DNA from: Bacillota bacterium | GTDB taxonomy: Bacteria; Bacillota; Clostridia; Lachnospirales; Lachnospiraceae | Assembly: GCA_023399455.1 (NCBI GenBank) | Contig: JAEWPN010000078.1 | Location: 1 to 18,027, forward strand | Reading direction: 5' to 3' | Length of the DNA: 18,027 nucleotides | In this document: positions 6,403 through 14,262 of the stretch, one piece after another | Layout of the letters: each line of letters begins with the position of its first letter | Numbering within the stretch: the stretch's first letter is position 1 | Made by a program: the position numbers and the translations under genes | Notes under the pieces: generated by a model | Database searches by the model: none | What the model was told of the DNA's origin: nothing | The model's input: the letters and a program-made list of their open reading frames with translations, nothing else

Positions 6403-6414
6403 AAACTCCTCTTC
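6391..6414. terminator. Perfect hairpin shared by convergent genes, overlapping a stop codon
   Basis: GAAGAGGAGT (6391-6400) pairs exactly with ACTCCTCTTC (6405-6414), loop AAAA. The last codons (Glu-Glu-Glu-stop) of the plus-strand gene form one arm; the minus-strand c-di-GMP gene ends at 6416. It is well placed as a bidirectional terminator but lacks a good T-run on either side. Confidence 0.55.
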
Positions 6415-6415
6415 A

Positions 6416-8233
6416 TTATATACTGTCCAAATCGCGCTCGTAAATATCGTCGCCCTTCACCACTTTTTCAATAAACACCTTGACACAGGGCCCGTTGAAT
6501 TGAGTTCCCGCCCCCTTTTCCAACTCGCTGACCGCATATTCCCTCGACAGCGCCTTGCGGTAGCTTCTCTCGCTACGCATCGCGTCATATGCGTCCGCAA
6601 TGGCTATGATTCTCGACTGGAGCGGGATATCCTCTCCCTTCAGCCCTCTGGGATATCCTTTTCCATCCCATCTTTCATGATGAGAAAGCACATATTCGCT
6701 CAGTTCCGAAAGGTCGCTCACCGTACTCAGTATCCGGTAACCTATTTCCGGATGCTTCTTGATTTCCTCCCATTCCGTCTCATCCAGCTTTCCGGGCTTG
6801 TTTAAGATTCCCTCTTCTATAGCCACCTTACCGATATCGTGTAAAAGCCCCACCGTCCGAAGCTCCTTCACTTCATCATCCCTAAGACCCATGGCAATGC
6901 CCATCTTCTCACATAGCTGGGAGACTCTTCGTGAATGCTGCTCCTCTCTGGGATTCTTCTCATGCAGCGTGGTCATGATCGTATAGACGGTCTTCCCTTT
7001 CACGCTGGAGCTTTCCAACAGCTTTTTCTTATACATATAGCTTTCTGCTTTCTTCATGACCTCCGGCAGCGGCTCATCGGTACTTCTCTTAGCGCAATAG
7101 CCGAAAGACAGTGAAAGAGGAATTGAATTGACATCCATTTTGCTGGCGGCCTCATTCATGCCTTCGATGATTTCCTGCATCTGTGCATCGTCCGTTTTCG
7201 GGGAAAAGATAATGAATTCATCTCCCGCTTGTCTGCATACTACATCCTGAGCCCTCGTCCCCTCAATGAGTACCTTCGCCACCATCTGAATATATTTATC
7301 GCCTGCCGCATGCCCGAAAGAATCATTGACCAGCTTCAGTCCGTTAATGTCTATCATCGTAATCATGAGCGGATAATTCTCTTCTACATCCAGAACGACC
7401 AGCTCCTGCTCGAAAAACCTGCGGTTGAACAGACCCGTGAGCTGATCGTGATAGCTTAAGAAATTCAGCCGTCCTTCCGCCTGCTTACGCTTTGTAATGT
7501 CGTTTACAATGATCGCCAGTTGGTTTTCCATAGGTCTGTAGGCGATAATCTCATAATAATAATTTGTCTTTTCCTGAAGTCTTTCGTATCTGGTAGGCTC
7601 GCCGGTGGTAACGGTATGTATCAGCTTCGCAGCGTTCTCCGGCTCCATTTTCGTGTGTATTTCAGAAAAGCATTTCCCCAGGATGTCCTTTTGCTTTAAT
7701 CCTGTTAAAACCTCATGGCTGTAATTGGTATCCACCACCTTATAGTGATAGAGGTCGTCTCCGGGATTCCCTGCATAAAGCGCCAATCCCAATTGCATTT
7801 CCGTTATCAGAGACTTATATTTCTCTTCGCTTACCCTGAGCATTTCTCCGTATTCCACGATTTGCTCATACTGAGTGCGCAGCTCCTCATCCGAAGCGGT
7901 CAGCTCCTCCACATAGGACTGCAGCTCTTCGTTGGAAGCCGACAGCTCATCATAGCTTTCGTTCAGCTTCCTTTTCATTATCTCCACCTTTTTCAAAAGG
8001 CCCGAAATGAGGAAGAAAAGAATCAGCGCCGTACAAAGTACATAGGCCATCCCTTTGTAGGTATTTATCATTAAAACGACTTGTTCATCTTTAAATAGAT
8101 AATTGACGATCCTATCGGAAAAATAAATCCAGAAAAGACCTATTGCAAGATATATCGTGCATATCCTAAGGCCTTCTTTTTTAAAAGGATCGCTTCTGTG
8201 CCTTAGTTGTTTATCATTTAAGTATTTAAACAT
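6416..8233 (-). CDS. Membrane c-di-GMP enzyme: PAS, GGDEF and HD-GYP domains
   Basis: 605 residues. Two transmembrane helices (about 21-42 and 60-80) with only a short outside loop, then a coiled coil (83-130), a PAS-like domain (about 140-250), a GGDEF domain (about 258-405) and a C-terminal HD-GYP domain (about 425-595). The cyclase signature reads AGDEF, a tolerated variant, with the inhibitory RxxD (RAQD) five residues before it. HD-GYP keeps all marks: HDIGK, HPEIGYRIL, SHHERWDGKGYP and IADAYDAM. It can therefore make and degrade c-di-GMP; which dominates is unknown. ATG 8233 follows GGAGG at five bases; the TTG four codons earlier is inside that ribosome site. Confidence 0.95.
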   Translation of the reverse strand: MFKYLNDKQLRHRSDPFKKEGLRICTIYLAIGLFWIYFSDRIVNYLFKDEQVVLMINTYKGMAYVLCTALILFFLISGLLKKVEIMKRKLNESYDELSASNEELQSYVEELTASDEELRTQYEQIVEYGEMLRVSEEKYKSLITEMQLGLALYAGNPGDDLYHYKVVDTNYSHEVLTGLKQKDILGKCFSEIHTKMEPENAAKLIHTVTTGEPTRYERLQEKTNYYYEIIAYRPMENQLAIIVNDITKRKQAEGRLNFLSYHDQLTGLFNRRFFEQELVVLDVEENYPLMITMIDINGLKLVNDSFGHAAGDKYIQMVAKVLIEGTRAQDVVCRQAGDEFIIFSPKTDDAQMQEIIEGMNEAASKMDVNSIPLSLSFGYCAKRSTDEPLPEVMKKAESYMYKKKLLESSSVKGKTVYTIMTTLHEKNPREEQHSRRVSQLCEKMGIAMGLRDDEVKELRTVGLLHDIGKVAIEEGILNKPGKLDETEWEEIKKHPEIGYRILSTVSDLSELSEYVLSHHERWDGKGYPRGLKGEDIPLQSRIIAIADAYDAMRSERSYRKALSREYAVSELEKGAGTQFNGPCVKVFIEKVVKGDDIYERDLDSI

Positions 8234-8261
8234 ATAAGCCTCCAATTAAATTTTATCTTTC

Positions 8262-8310
8262 GTACAAAATCTTAATTCTATTGTACATTAAATTCTTTAA
8301 GCTATATCAA
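8262..8310 (-). promoter_or_regulatory. Candidate promoter and inverted repeat before the c-di-GMP gene
   Basis: Minus-strand TTGATA (8310-8305) and TACAAT (8285-8280) are separated by 19 bases, longer than usual. The -10 lies inside an inverted repeat, GTACAA (8262-8267) and TTGTAC (8281-8286), which could be an operator. Weak evidence. Confidence 0.3.
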
Positions 8311-8921
8311 AAATCATCGGTGCGGCACATTAGTCTGGAGAGTTCCTCCTCAGCCTGCTTTTTGTTCTGGAAATGAACAGTATGAATACCGAATTTCTCT
8401 GCCGCCGTCAGGTTGACCAGAGTATCGTCCAGAAACACGCACTCTGCAGGATTCAGTTGGTATCTGTCTATTAATAATTGGTAGATTTCCGGCTGAGGCT
8501 TGATAAATTTTTCCTTATAAGATAAGATTCCCCCGTCCACATACTCAAGAAAGTCCAAGGCGTCCTTGCAGTCCCTGGCGGCACGGCCGGCAAAGTTAGA
8601 TAAAACTAACACTCTGCAGCCCTTTCCTTTCAATTCCTGTATCCACGGAATCGCATAGTCATATCTTATGAGCATCCCTTGAATATTTTCTAACGACTCA
8701 CGCAGCTCCTTTTCGATGCCCGGATCATTTGCTATGAACGCATCCATAATTTCCTCATCCGATAAAGCTCCTCTGTCGTATTCGGCCCATGTGCCGCTCT
8801 CCACCGTTGCCTTTGAAATCCTGTCCAGTATTTCCTGTGAATAATCGAACTTCCGGAAAAATTCCTTCCAGGCAAAACCTGTAAGTACATTCCCTATATC
8901 GAAAATAATTGTATTTATCAC
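8307..8921 (-). CDS. HAD-family hydrolase, YihX-like
   Basis: 204 residues of the HAD superfamily (subfamily IA), probably a small-molecule phosphatase. Motif I is FDIGNVL: the nucleophile Asp8 is present but the usual second Asp is Gly, as in YihX-type sugar phosphatases (E. coli YihX has DLGNV). Motif II is LSNF, motif III the Lys in KFIKPQPEIY, motif IV is FLDDTLVN. A helical cap (about 15-90) sits between motifs I and II. The start is GTG 8921, supported by TAGGAGG eight bases before it. It lies 35 bases after the LysR gene and may be co-transcribed. The substrate cannot be told. Confidence 0.93.
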   Translation of the reverse strand: MINTIIFDIGNVLTGFAWKEFFRKFDYSQEILDRISKATVESGTWAEYDRGALSDEEIMDAFIANDPGIEKELRESLENIQGMLIRYDYAIPWIQELKGKGCRVLVLSNFAGRAARDCKDALDFLEYVDGGILSYKEKFIKPQPEIYQLLIDRYQLNPAECVFLDDTLVNLTAAEKFGIHTVHFQNKKQAEEELSRLMCRTDDF

Positions 8922-8956
8922 TGTCGTTTCCTCCTAAACCCTTTTCACAATCATTC

Positions 8957-9853
8957 TTATGTGTCAATATCGCTGTATATAATTTGCAGCAGATTCCTCG
9001 CAGCGGCGGACAATTGACTTCCCGTATCCGTCACGACGCAAAAATGCCGCTTAGGTATGATTTTATTGAAGCGAAGCGCAAATAGCTTCCCCGATTCCAA
9101 ATACTCTGCCGCGAATTCTCTCATAATACTTCCGACTCCGAGATTGCGCAAGGTAAACTGAACAATCATATCGCTGGTGGCCAGCTCGAATTCCGGGTTC
9201 ATCACTACCCCGTTCTTTTCAAGAAAACCATCCATATAGCTTCTTGTGCTCGTCCTTTTTTCCAATGAAATGATAGGCAGCTTTTCCAGGTCCTTTAAGT
9301 CCAGCATTTTATTCTTATATTGAATGAACTTGCGGCCTGCGATAAAAATATCCTCTATTTCTTTTACTCGTATGGCCTGTATGCCGGGCACCGCCTCAAA
9401 AGGGGTACTCACCACGCCGAAATCTATCTTCCCCTCCTGCAAATAATACAAAGTCTCGGGCGTTGGCGCGTTTGTTACCGTGACCTTAATGCCCGGATAT
9501 TGTTCATGAAATTTTTCCAGATACGGAAGAAGAAAAAAACGAAGCGTCATATCGCTGGCACCGATACGCATTTCCCCTAATTCCAGATTGAGCATCTGGG
9601 CTACTTTCTTTTCCCCCAGTTCTATCTGCTCGTAGCCCTTTGCCACATAGCTATATAAAAGCGCTCCTTCCGACGTCAGCTTCACTCCCTTGGCGGCTCT
9701 GACAAAGAGCTTCGCCCCGATAATGCTCTCCAACTGCTTCAGCGACTGGCTTACCGCAGGCTGAGATATGGCAAGTGCCTCCGCCGCCATCGTCAGGCTC
9801 CCCAGCTTCGCCGCATAGTAAAAAACTTTATAATATTCCAGATTATTCGTCAT
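8957..9853 (-). CDS. LysR-family transcriptional regulator
   Basis: 298 residues, the normal length. N-terminal winged helix-turn-helix (about 1-60, SLTMAAEALAISQPAVSQSL then LFVR), a linker helix (about 60-90), and a periplasmic-binding-protein-like effector domain (about 90-295; LGEMRIGASDMTLRFFLLPY is its start). The effector and targets are unknown. Unlike many LysR genes it has no divergent neighbour: purA upstream is on the same strand and the HAD gene follows. It may control itself, the HAD gene or distant genes. ATG 9853 has only a weak AAGGG ribosome site. Confidence 0.95.
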   Translation of the reverse strand: MTNNLEYYKVFYYAAKLGSLTMAAEALAISQPAVSQSLKQLESIIGAKLFVRAAKGVKLTSEGALLYSYVAKGYEQIELGEKKVAQMLNLELGEMRIGASDMTLRFFLLPYLEKFHEQYPGIKVTVTNAPTPETLYYLQEGKIDFGVVSTPFEAVPGIQAIRVKEIEDIFIAGRKFIQYKNKMLDLKDLEKLPIISLEKRTSTRSYMDGFLEKNGVVMNPEFELATSDMIVQFTLRNLGVGSIMREFAAEYLESGKLFALRFNKIIPKRHFCVVTDTGSQLSAAARNLLQIIYSDIDT

Positions 9854-9892
9854 ATTCTGCCCTTATGCTTCCATGCCCATTTCATTTTTCTT

Positions 9893-9921
9893 ATTGTATC
9901 ATATCCCTAACAGCTTGACTA
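9893..9921 (-). promoter_or_regulatory. Promoter of the LysR gene
   Basis: Minus-strand TAGTCA (9921-9916), 17-base spacer, TACAAT (9898-9893), with an extended TGA directly before the -10. The predicted start is near 9886, about 33 bases before ATG 9853. Confidence 0.55.
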
Positions 9922-9965
9922 TTTCTATTTTTTCCGCCTGAATAATCCGTATTTATTCATCAAAA

Positions 9966-9998
9966 TGCCGCACAACCGTTTTTCGCGGTCGTGCGGCA
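9966..9998 (-). terminator. purA terminator
   Basis: TGCCGCACGACCG pairs over 13 bp (one G-T) with CGGTTGTGCGGCA around a 7-base A-rich loop; TTTT follows on the minus strand (9965-9962). It begins 5 bases after the purA stop. Confidence 0.88.
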
Positions 9999-10003
9999 CT
10001 TTA

Positions 10004-11296
10004 TTATTTTTGTAAAGAACTCTTTCTATAAATAATATCATTTCTTCCCGGTCCGTTGCTCACCATCGTAATCGGATAGCCGATTTGCTCCTCGATGAAC
10101 TCTATATAATTCCTGCAATTCTCCGGCAGCTCCTCATAGGTCTTGATTCCGCGGATTTCGCATTTCCATCCGGGCAGCTTTACAAGGATCGGCTTAGCCT
10201 TTTCCAGCTTCGCTGTAACAGGGAACTGAGTAGACGCTTCGCCGTCGATTTCATAACCTACGCAGACGGGTATCTCGTCCAGATAACCCAGCACATCCAG
10301 AACCGTAAATGCCACGTCGGTGGTTCCCTGGAGCCTGCAGCCGTATTTGGAGGCCACGCAGTCGAACCATCCCATGCGGCGGGGGCGTCCCGTAGTAGCA
10401 CCGAATTCTCCGCCGTCACCGCCTCTTAGTCTGAGCTCATTCGCTTCTTCTCCGAAGATTTCGGATACGAAGGCGCCTGCACCGACCGCTGAGGAATATG
10501 CTTTACATACCGTAATGATTTCTTTTATTTCATAAGGAGGAATCCCTGCTCCTATCGCGCCGTAAGCTGCCAGCGTAGAAGAGGACGTCACCATAGGATA
10601 AATACCGTGATCCGTATCTTTTAACGTACCTAACTGGCCCTCAAGCAAAATGGTCTTTCCTTCCTTTATCGCCTGATCCAAAAAAGCGGATACATCGCAT
10701 ACATACGGCTCCACCATTTCTTTATAGCCGCCAAGCGTCGAAAGCAGCTCCTGCGGGTCGATCAAAGGCTTATGATACAGATGCTCCAAAAGCACGTTCT
10801 TCGCTTCTGCAACCCTTACAACTTTCTCCTTTAACAGTCCGTCGTCGAAAAGCTCGCTTACCTGAAAACCTATTTTAGCATATTTATCAGAATAAAACGG
10901 AGCGATGCCTGACTTGGTAGATCCGAAGGACTTCCCGCCCAGCCGCTCTTCCTCGTACTGATCGAACAAGATATGATAAGGCATTACGATCTGAGCTCTG
11001 TCGGACACCAGAATCTTAGGCATCGGTACATCTCTGTCCGTAATGGACTTGATCTCATTAAAAAGAACCGGAATATTCAAAGCCACTCCATTGCCGATCA
11101 CACTCGTCGTGTGGTCATAGAATACTCCTGAGGGCAGTGTATGGAGCGCAAATTTACCGTAGTTGTTTACAATCGTGTGTCCCGCATTTGCTCCTCCTTG
11201 AAAACGAACGATAATATCCGCCTCCTGCGCAAGCATATCCGTAATTTTACCTTTTCCTTCGTCGCCCCAGTTAGCGCCGACAACTGCTTTTACCAT
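10004..11296 (-). CDS. purA: Adenylosuccinate synthetase
   Basis: Converts IMP, aspartate and GTP to adenylosuccinate, the first step from IMP to AMP. 430 residues from ATG 11296 with AGGAGG nine bases upstream (11311-11306). The open frame extends 35 codons further upstream, but those codons lie in the structured leader, so they are not taken as coding. Signatures: GANWGDEGKGK (7-17, P-loop), NAGHT (37-41), and GATTGRPRRMGWFD near 330. The loop STKSGIAPFYSDK replaces the more common GTTGRGIGP form, a variant I associate with Clostridia. It ends before its own terminator and is separated from purC-purF-purB by the broken PurF paralogue. Confidence 0.97.
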   Translation of the reverse strand: MVKAVVGANWGDEGKGKITDMLAQEADIIVRFQGGANAGHTIVNNYGKFALHTLPSGVFYDHTTSVIGNGVALNIPVLFNEIKSITDRDVPMPKILVSDRAQIVMPYHILFDQYEEERLGGKSFGSTKSGIAPFYSDKYAKIGFQVSELFDDGLLKEKVVRVAEAKNVLLEHLYHKPLIDPQELLSTLGGYKEMVEPYVCDVSAFLDQAIKEGKTILLEGQLGTLKDTDHGIYPMVTSSSTLAAYGAIGAGIPPYEIKEIITVCKAYSSAVGAGAFVSEIFGEEANELRLRGGDGGEFGATTGRPRRMGWFDCVASKYGCRLQGTTDVAFTVLDVLGYLDEIPVCVGYEIDGEASTQFPVTAKLEKAKPILVKLPGWKCEIRGIKTYEELPENCRNYIEFIEEQIGYPITMVSNGPGRNDIIYRKSSLQK

Positions 11297-11441
11297 AGTC
11301 GATTTCCTCCTGCAAACTTGAATTTTCCCTTGTTCCATAAAATGTGCAGTCTCGTTCCTCCTTAGACTGAGAGTGCTGCAAATCAGTCTAATTATGCACA
11401 CTAGTATGCCGGGTGTAGCAATCTTTACTCCTCCCGGATAC
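11297..11441 (-). promoter_or_regulatory. Structured purA leader with alternative hairpins
   Basis: From the predicted start (about 11441) the leader first forms GTATCCGGG (11441-11433) with CCCGG-C-ATAC (11413-11404). Then TTAGACTGA (11391-11383) can pair exactly with TCAGTCTAA (11370-11362), enclosed by GTGCA/TGCAC (11399-11395, 11348-11344). The same middle segment can instead pair as CAGTCT (11369-11364) with AGACTG (11352-11347), which puts an AGGAGG (11362-11357) in the loop. The folds exclude each other, as in attenuators and riboswitches. No guanine or adenine riboswitch core (GTTTCTACC) or ZTP motif is visible. Whether it regulates is unproven. Confidence 0.5.
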
Positions 11442-11447
11442 TTTATA

Positions 11448-11497
11448 ATTATACAATAAAATTACTCATAAATAAAATCAATATTATTTATGAGTAA
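11448..11497 (-). promoter_or_regulatory. purA promoter with a 14-bp-arm palindrome
   Basis: Minus-strand -10 TATAAT (11453-11448). A weak -35 (TTATTT, 16-base spacing) falls inside one arm of a perfect inverted repeat: TTACTCATAAATAA (11462-11475) and TTATTTATGAGTAA (11484-11497) with an 8-base centre. The overlap suggests an operator for a dimeric regulator. Alternatively it is a transcription end for the PurF-paralogue gene, though it lacks a run of T on the minus strand. Confidence 0.5.
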
Positions 11498-11567
11498 CAT
11501 AATCTATGCTTATATCAAATGCCTGTTCAAATAGTCCGGCCCGTTTTGGTAAGTCCCCTTAACTTCC

Positions 11568-12128
11568 TTATTCCTTCCCATCCCAGCAATAGGTGCACAG
11601 TTTACACTTATCGATACCAACCGCCTCTATCATATCATCCAGTCTGTGATACCGGAGGGATGTAAAATTCAGCTCCTTACTAATCCGCCCGAGCATCTCC
11701 TTATATTCCTCCGTCTCAGGATTGGAATAGGCGCTCAGGTCCGTAAATCTGCCCTCTCTCTCCAAATCACTGATAACCCGTCTTGTAATTAAGTCCATTT
11801 CCGAAGTGGAACGGGAAAAGTTCAAATACTTACAGCCATACAGAAGAGGCGGACATGCAGGTCGGATGTGTACCTCCTTGGCACCGCTCTGATATAAAAA
11901 TTCTGTTGTCTCCCTAAGCTGGGTGCCGCGGACTATGGAATCGTCGATAAGAAGCAGACTTTTGTCCTGAATCAAATCGTGCACGGGAATCAGCTTCATC
12001 TTCGCGATTAAGTTCCTCTGGCTCTGAATCGTGGGCATAAAGGAACGCGGCCACGTAGGGGTATATTTAATAAAGGGGCTGGAAAAAGGAATTCCCGATG
12101 CATTGGAATAACCGATGGCATGCGCCGT
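11568..12128 (-). pseudogene. PurF-like paralogue, C-terminal part
   Basis: The frame is genuine from about 12128 (T-A-H-A-I-G-Y-S-N), although the first Met is at 12038. It carries the end of the phosphoribosyltransferase domain: PFIKYTPTWPRSFMPTIQ, the PRPP-binding loop LLLIDDSIVRGTQ and the C-terminal CKLCTYC. The latter corresponds to the Fe-S cysteines of PurF (C-x-x-C). It is in a different frame from the N-terminal part, and there is no ribosome site before it, so it is unlikely to be translated alone. The junction near 12126-12131 is the scar of a deletion. Confidence 0.8.
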
Positions 12129-12715
12129 TAAGCGAAGCTTTCAAAGGAGATACAGTAAGCGTCTTCTTTCTTCCCGATGGAAACAGGCGTCCTTCCCAGA
12201 CGATCTCTGGCAGCATAGATTCCCTTGGGCGTCATAATCAGCATGGTCATGGAGCCGTCTATGATTTCCTGCGCGTACCTTATGCCTTCCGCCAGATTAT
12301 CTTTCTCGTTGATTACCGCTGCGACCAGCTCCGTCGCATTGATATCCCCTCCGCTCATCTCGAGGAAATGAGAATGTCCGGTGGCGAAAATCTTCTCCAC
12401 GAGTTCATCCATATTGTTTATTTTTCCAACCGTCTCGATAGCATAGGTACCGTGGTGGGAACGCACGATCAGCGGCTGGGGCTCATAGTCGGAAATACAG
12501 CCGATACCCATACAGCCGCTCATTTCATTCACTTCCTTATCGAATTTCGTGCGAAACGGCGCGTTTTCAATGTTGTGAATCGAACGGTCAAAGCCTTTTT
12601 TTCCGTACACCGCCATACCGGCCCGCCTCGTTCCCAGATGAGAGTGATAGTCCGTTCCAAAAAACAAATCGAACATGCAATCACTTTTCGATGCAACTCC
12701 AAAAAATCCACCCAT
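12128..12715 (-). pseudogene. PurF-like paralogue, N-terminal part (glutaminase-like)
   Basis: 195 residues of class II glutamine amidotransferase fold: FFGTDYHSHLGTRRAG, SGCMGIGCISD, SHHGTYAIETVGKINN, GSMTMLIMTPKGIYAARD, then YCISFESFA and a stop. It starts MGGFFGV where active PurF has the nucleophile Cys (ECGVFGM), so the Cys is replaced by Gly. Compared with the intact PurF at 14263-15744, the segment equal to residues about 233-324 is missing and the frame shifts; the lost part includes the first Fe-S Cys and the domain junction. ATG 12715 follows GGGAG. A terminator (12751-12792) separates it from purB. A recent deletion or an assembly gap would look the same. Confidence 0.8.
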
Positions 12716-12750
12716 AACAGCTCTCCCTATTATTCCACTTATTTCTGTAT

Positions 12751-12792
12751 AAAAAGCGTATCCTTAAAGCCTTACGGCCTTAAAAATACGCT
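12751..12792 (-). terminator. Terminator after purB
   Basis: On the minus strand AGCGTAT...TTAA.GCC pairs with GGC.TTAA...ATACGCT (7+4+3 bp with small mismatches, GTAA loop), followed by TTTTT (12755-12751). It separates purC-purF-purB from the PurF paralogue. Confidence 0.75.
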
Positions 12793-12808
12793 CATGCATA
12801 CCGATAAT

Positions 12809-14242
12809 TTATACGTTTATTTCTGCCTTTACGCCCAGCAGCTCCTTATTCTCTTCCAAAACCGGCGCGATCACAGCCGCAAGAAATGCCTCCACCTGCT
12901 CCTTGGAACGTCCCACATATCTGGTCGGATCCATAGTCTTCTGCAAGTCCTCGAGGGTCATATTGAATGCCGGATCTGCCGCAATCAGCTCTAACAAGTT
13001 GTTATCCCTGCCCTCTTCTTTCACATTCTTTCCGGCCTCCATAGAAAGCGTGCGGATCCTCTCATGCAGCTCCTGTCTGTCTCCTCCCGCTTTCACAGCG
13101 TCCATCATGATGTTTTCCGTAGCCATGAAAGGAAGCTCACTCATGAGTCTCTTTTCGATCACCTTCGGATATACGACAAGGCCGTCTACCACATTCAGGC
13201 ACAAATCGAGAATTCCATCTACCGCAAGAAATCCTTCCGGGATAGAAAGTCTTTTATTTGCGGAATCATCCAGTGTTCTTTCAAACCACTGGGTAGCGGA
13301 GGTAATAGCCGGGTTCAGCGCATCCACCATCACGTATCTGGCCAGAGAAGCTATCCTCTCACTCCTCATGGGATTTCTCTTATATGCCATGGCTGACGAG
13401 CCGATCTGACTCTTTTCAAAAGGCTCCTCTATTTCTTTCAAATGCTGTAACAGACGAATATCGTTAGACATCTTATGAGCGCTTGCCGCAATGCCTGCCA
13501 GCACGTTGACCACTCTCGTATCCACCTTTCTGGAATAGGTCTGTCCCGATACGGGATAGCATTCCGCAAAGCCCATTTTCCTCGCTATCAGCGGGTCTAT
13601 CTTATCGATTTTCTCCTGATCGCCGTCAAAAAGCTCAAGAAAAGAAGCCTGTGTTCCGGTGGTTCCCTTGGACCCCAGCAGCTTCATATGAGAAAGAGCA
13701 TGGTCTAAGTCCTCAATATCCAGACAAAACTCTTGAAGCCAAAGCGTCGCACGTTTTCCTACCGTAGTAGGCTGGGCGGGCTGAAAATGAGTAAATGCCA
13801 GGGTAGGCTGATCCTTATATTTGTCAGCAAAATCCGAAAGCTCCTTCATCACGTTTATCAGCTTCTTTTTCACCAGCTTAAGCGCCTGCGTCATAACGAT
13901 AATATCCGTATTGTCCCCTACGTAGCAGGAAGTGGCGCCGAGATGAATGATTCCCTTTGCCCCCGGGCACTGCACGCCGTAAGCATATACATGGCTCATA
14001 ACGTCATGGCGCACCTCTTTTTCCCTCTCCCTGGCAACATCGTAATTGATGTCCTCCGCATGGGCCTTCAGCTCGTCGATTTGTTCCTGAGAGATATTGA
14101 GTCCCAGCTCCTTCTCCGTCTCCGCCAACGCGATCCACAGCCTTCTCCATGTCCTGAATTTCATATCAGGCGAAAAAATATACTGCATCTCTTTGCTCGC
14201 GTAACGCTCCGAAAGAGGGCTCTGATACCTGTCTGTACTCAT
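12809..14242 (-). CDS. purB: Adenylosuccinate lyase
   Basis: Fumarase-superfamily enzyme that releases fumarate from SAICAR (to AICAR) and from adenylosuccinate (to AMP), so it serves both the main pathway and the AMP branch. 477 residues, usual for this clostridial type. Markers: GATSCYVGDN (102-111), THFQPAQPTT with the catalytic-region His152, and the family signature GSSAMAYKRNPMRSER (281-296). ATG 14242 is preceded by AAAAAGGAG. It is third in purC-purF-purB, 20 bases after purF, and ends before a terminator. Homotetramer in the family. Confidence 0.97.
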   Translation of the reverse strand: MSTDRYQSPLSERYASKEMQYIFSPDMKFRTWRRLWIALAETEKELGLNISQEQIDELKAHAEDINYDVAREREKEVRHDVMSHVYAYGVQCPGAKGIIHLGATSCYVGDNTDIIVMTQALKLVKKKLINVMKELSDFADKYKDQPTLAFTHFQPAQPTTVGKRATLWLQEFCLDIEDLDHALSHMKLLGSKGTTGTQASFLELFDGDQEKIDKIDPLIARKMGFAECYPVSGQTYSRKVDTRVVNVLAGIAASAHKMSNDIRLLQHLKEIEEPFEKSQIGSSAMAYKRNPMRSERIASLARYVMVDALNPAITSATQWFERTLDDSANKRLSIPEGFLAVDGILDLCLNVVDGLVVYPKVIEKRLMSELPFMATENIMMDAVKAGGDRQELHERIRTLSMEAGKNVKEEGRDNNLLELIAADPAFNMTLEDLQKTMDPTRYVGRSKEQVEAFLAAVIAPVLEENKELLGVKAEINV

Positions 14243-14262
14243 ACCGCTTCTCCTTTTTCTCT

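Noticed and set aside
11297..11401. N-terminal extension of PurA by 35 codons
   Set aside because: PurA families begin at MVKAVVGANWGDEGKGK, which has its own AGGAGG; the extension overlaps the structured leader.
12098..12994. Long plus-strand open frame of 298 codons
   Set aside because: It lies antisense to the PurF paralogue and purB, has no ribosome site and a composition typical of a shadow frame.
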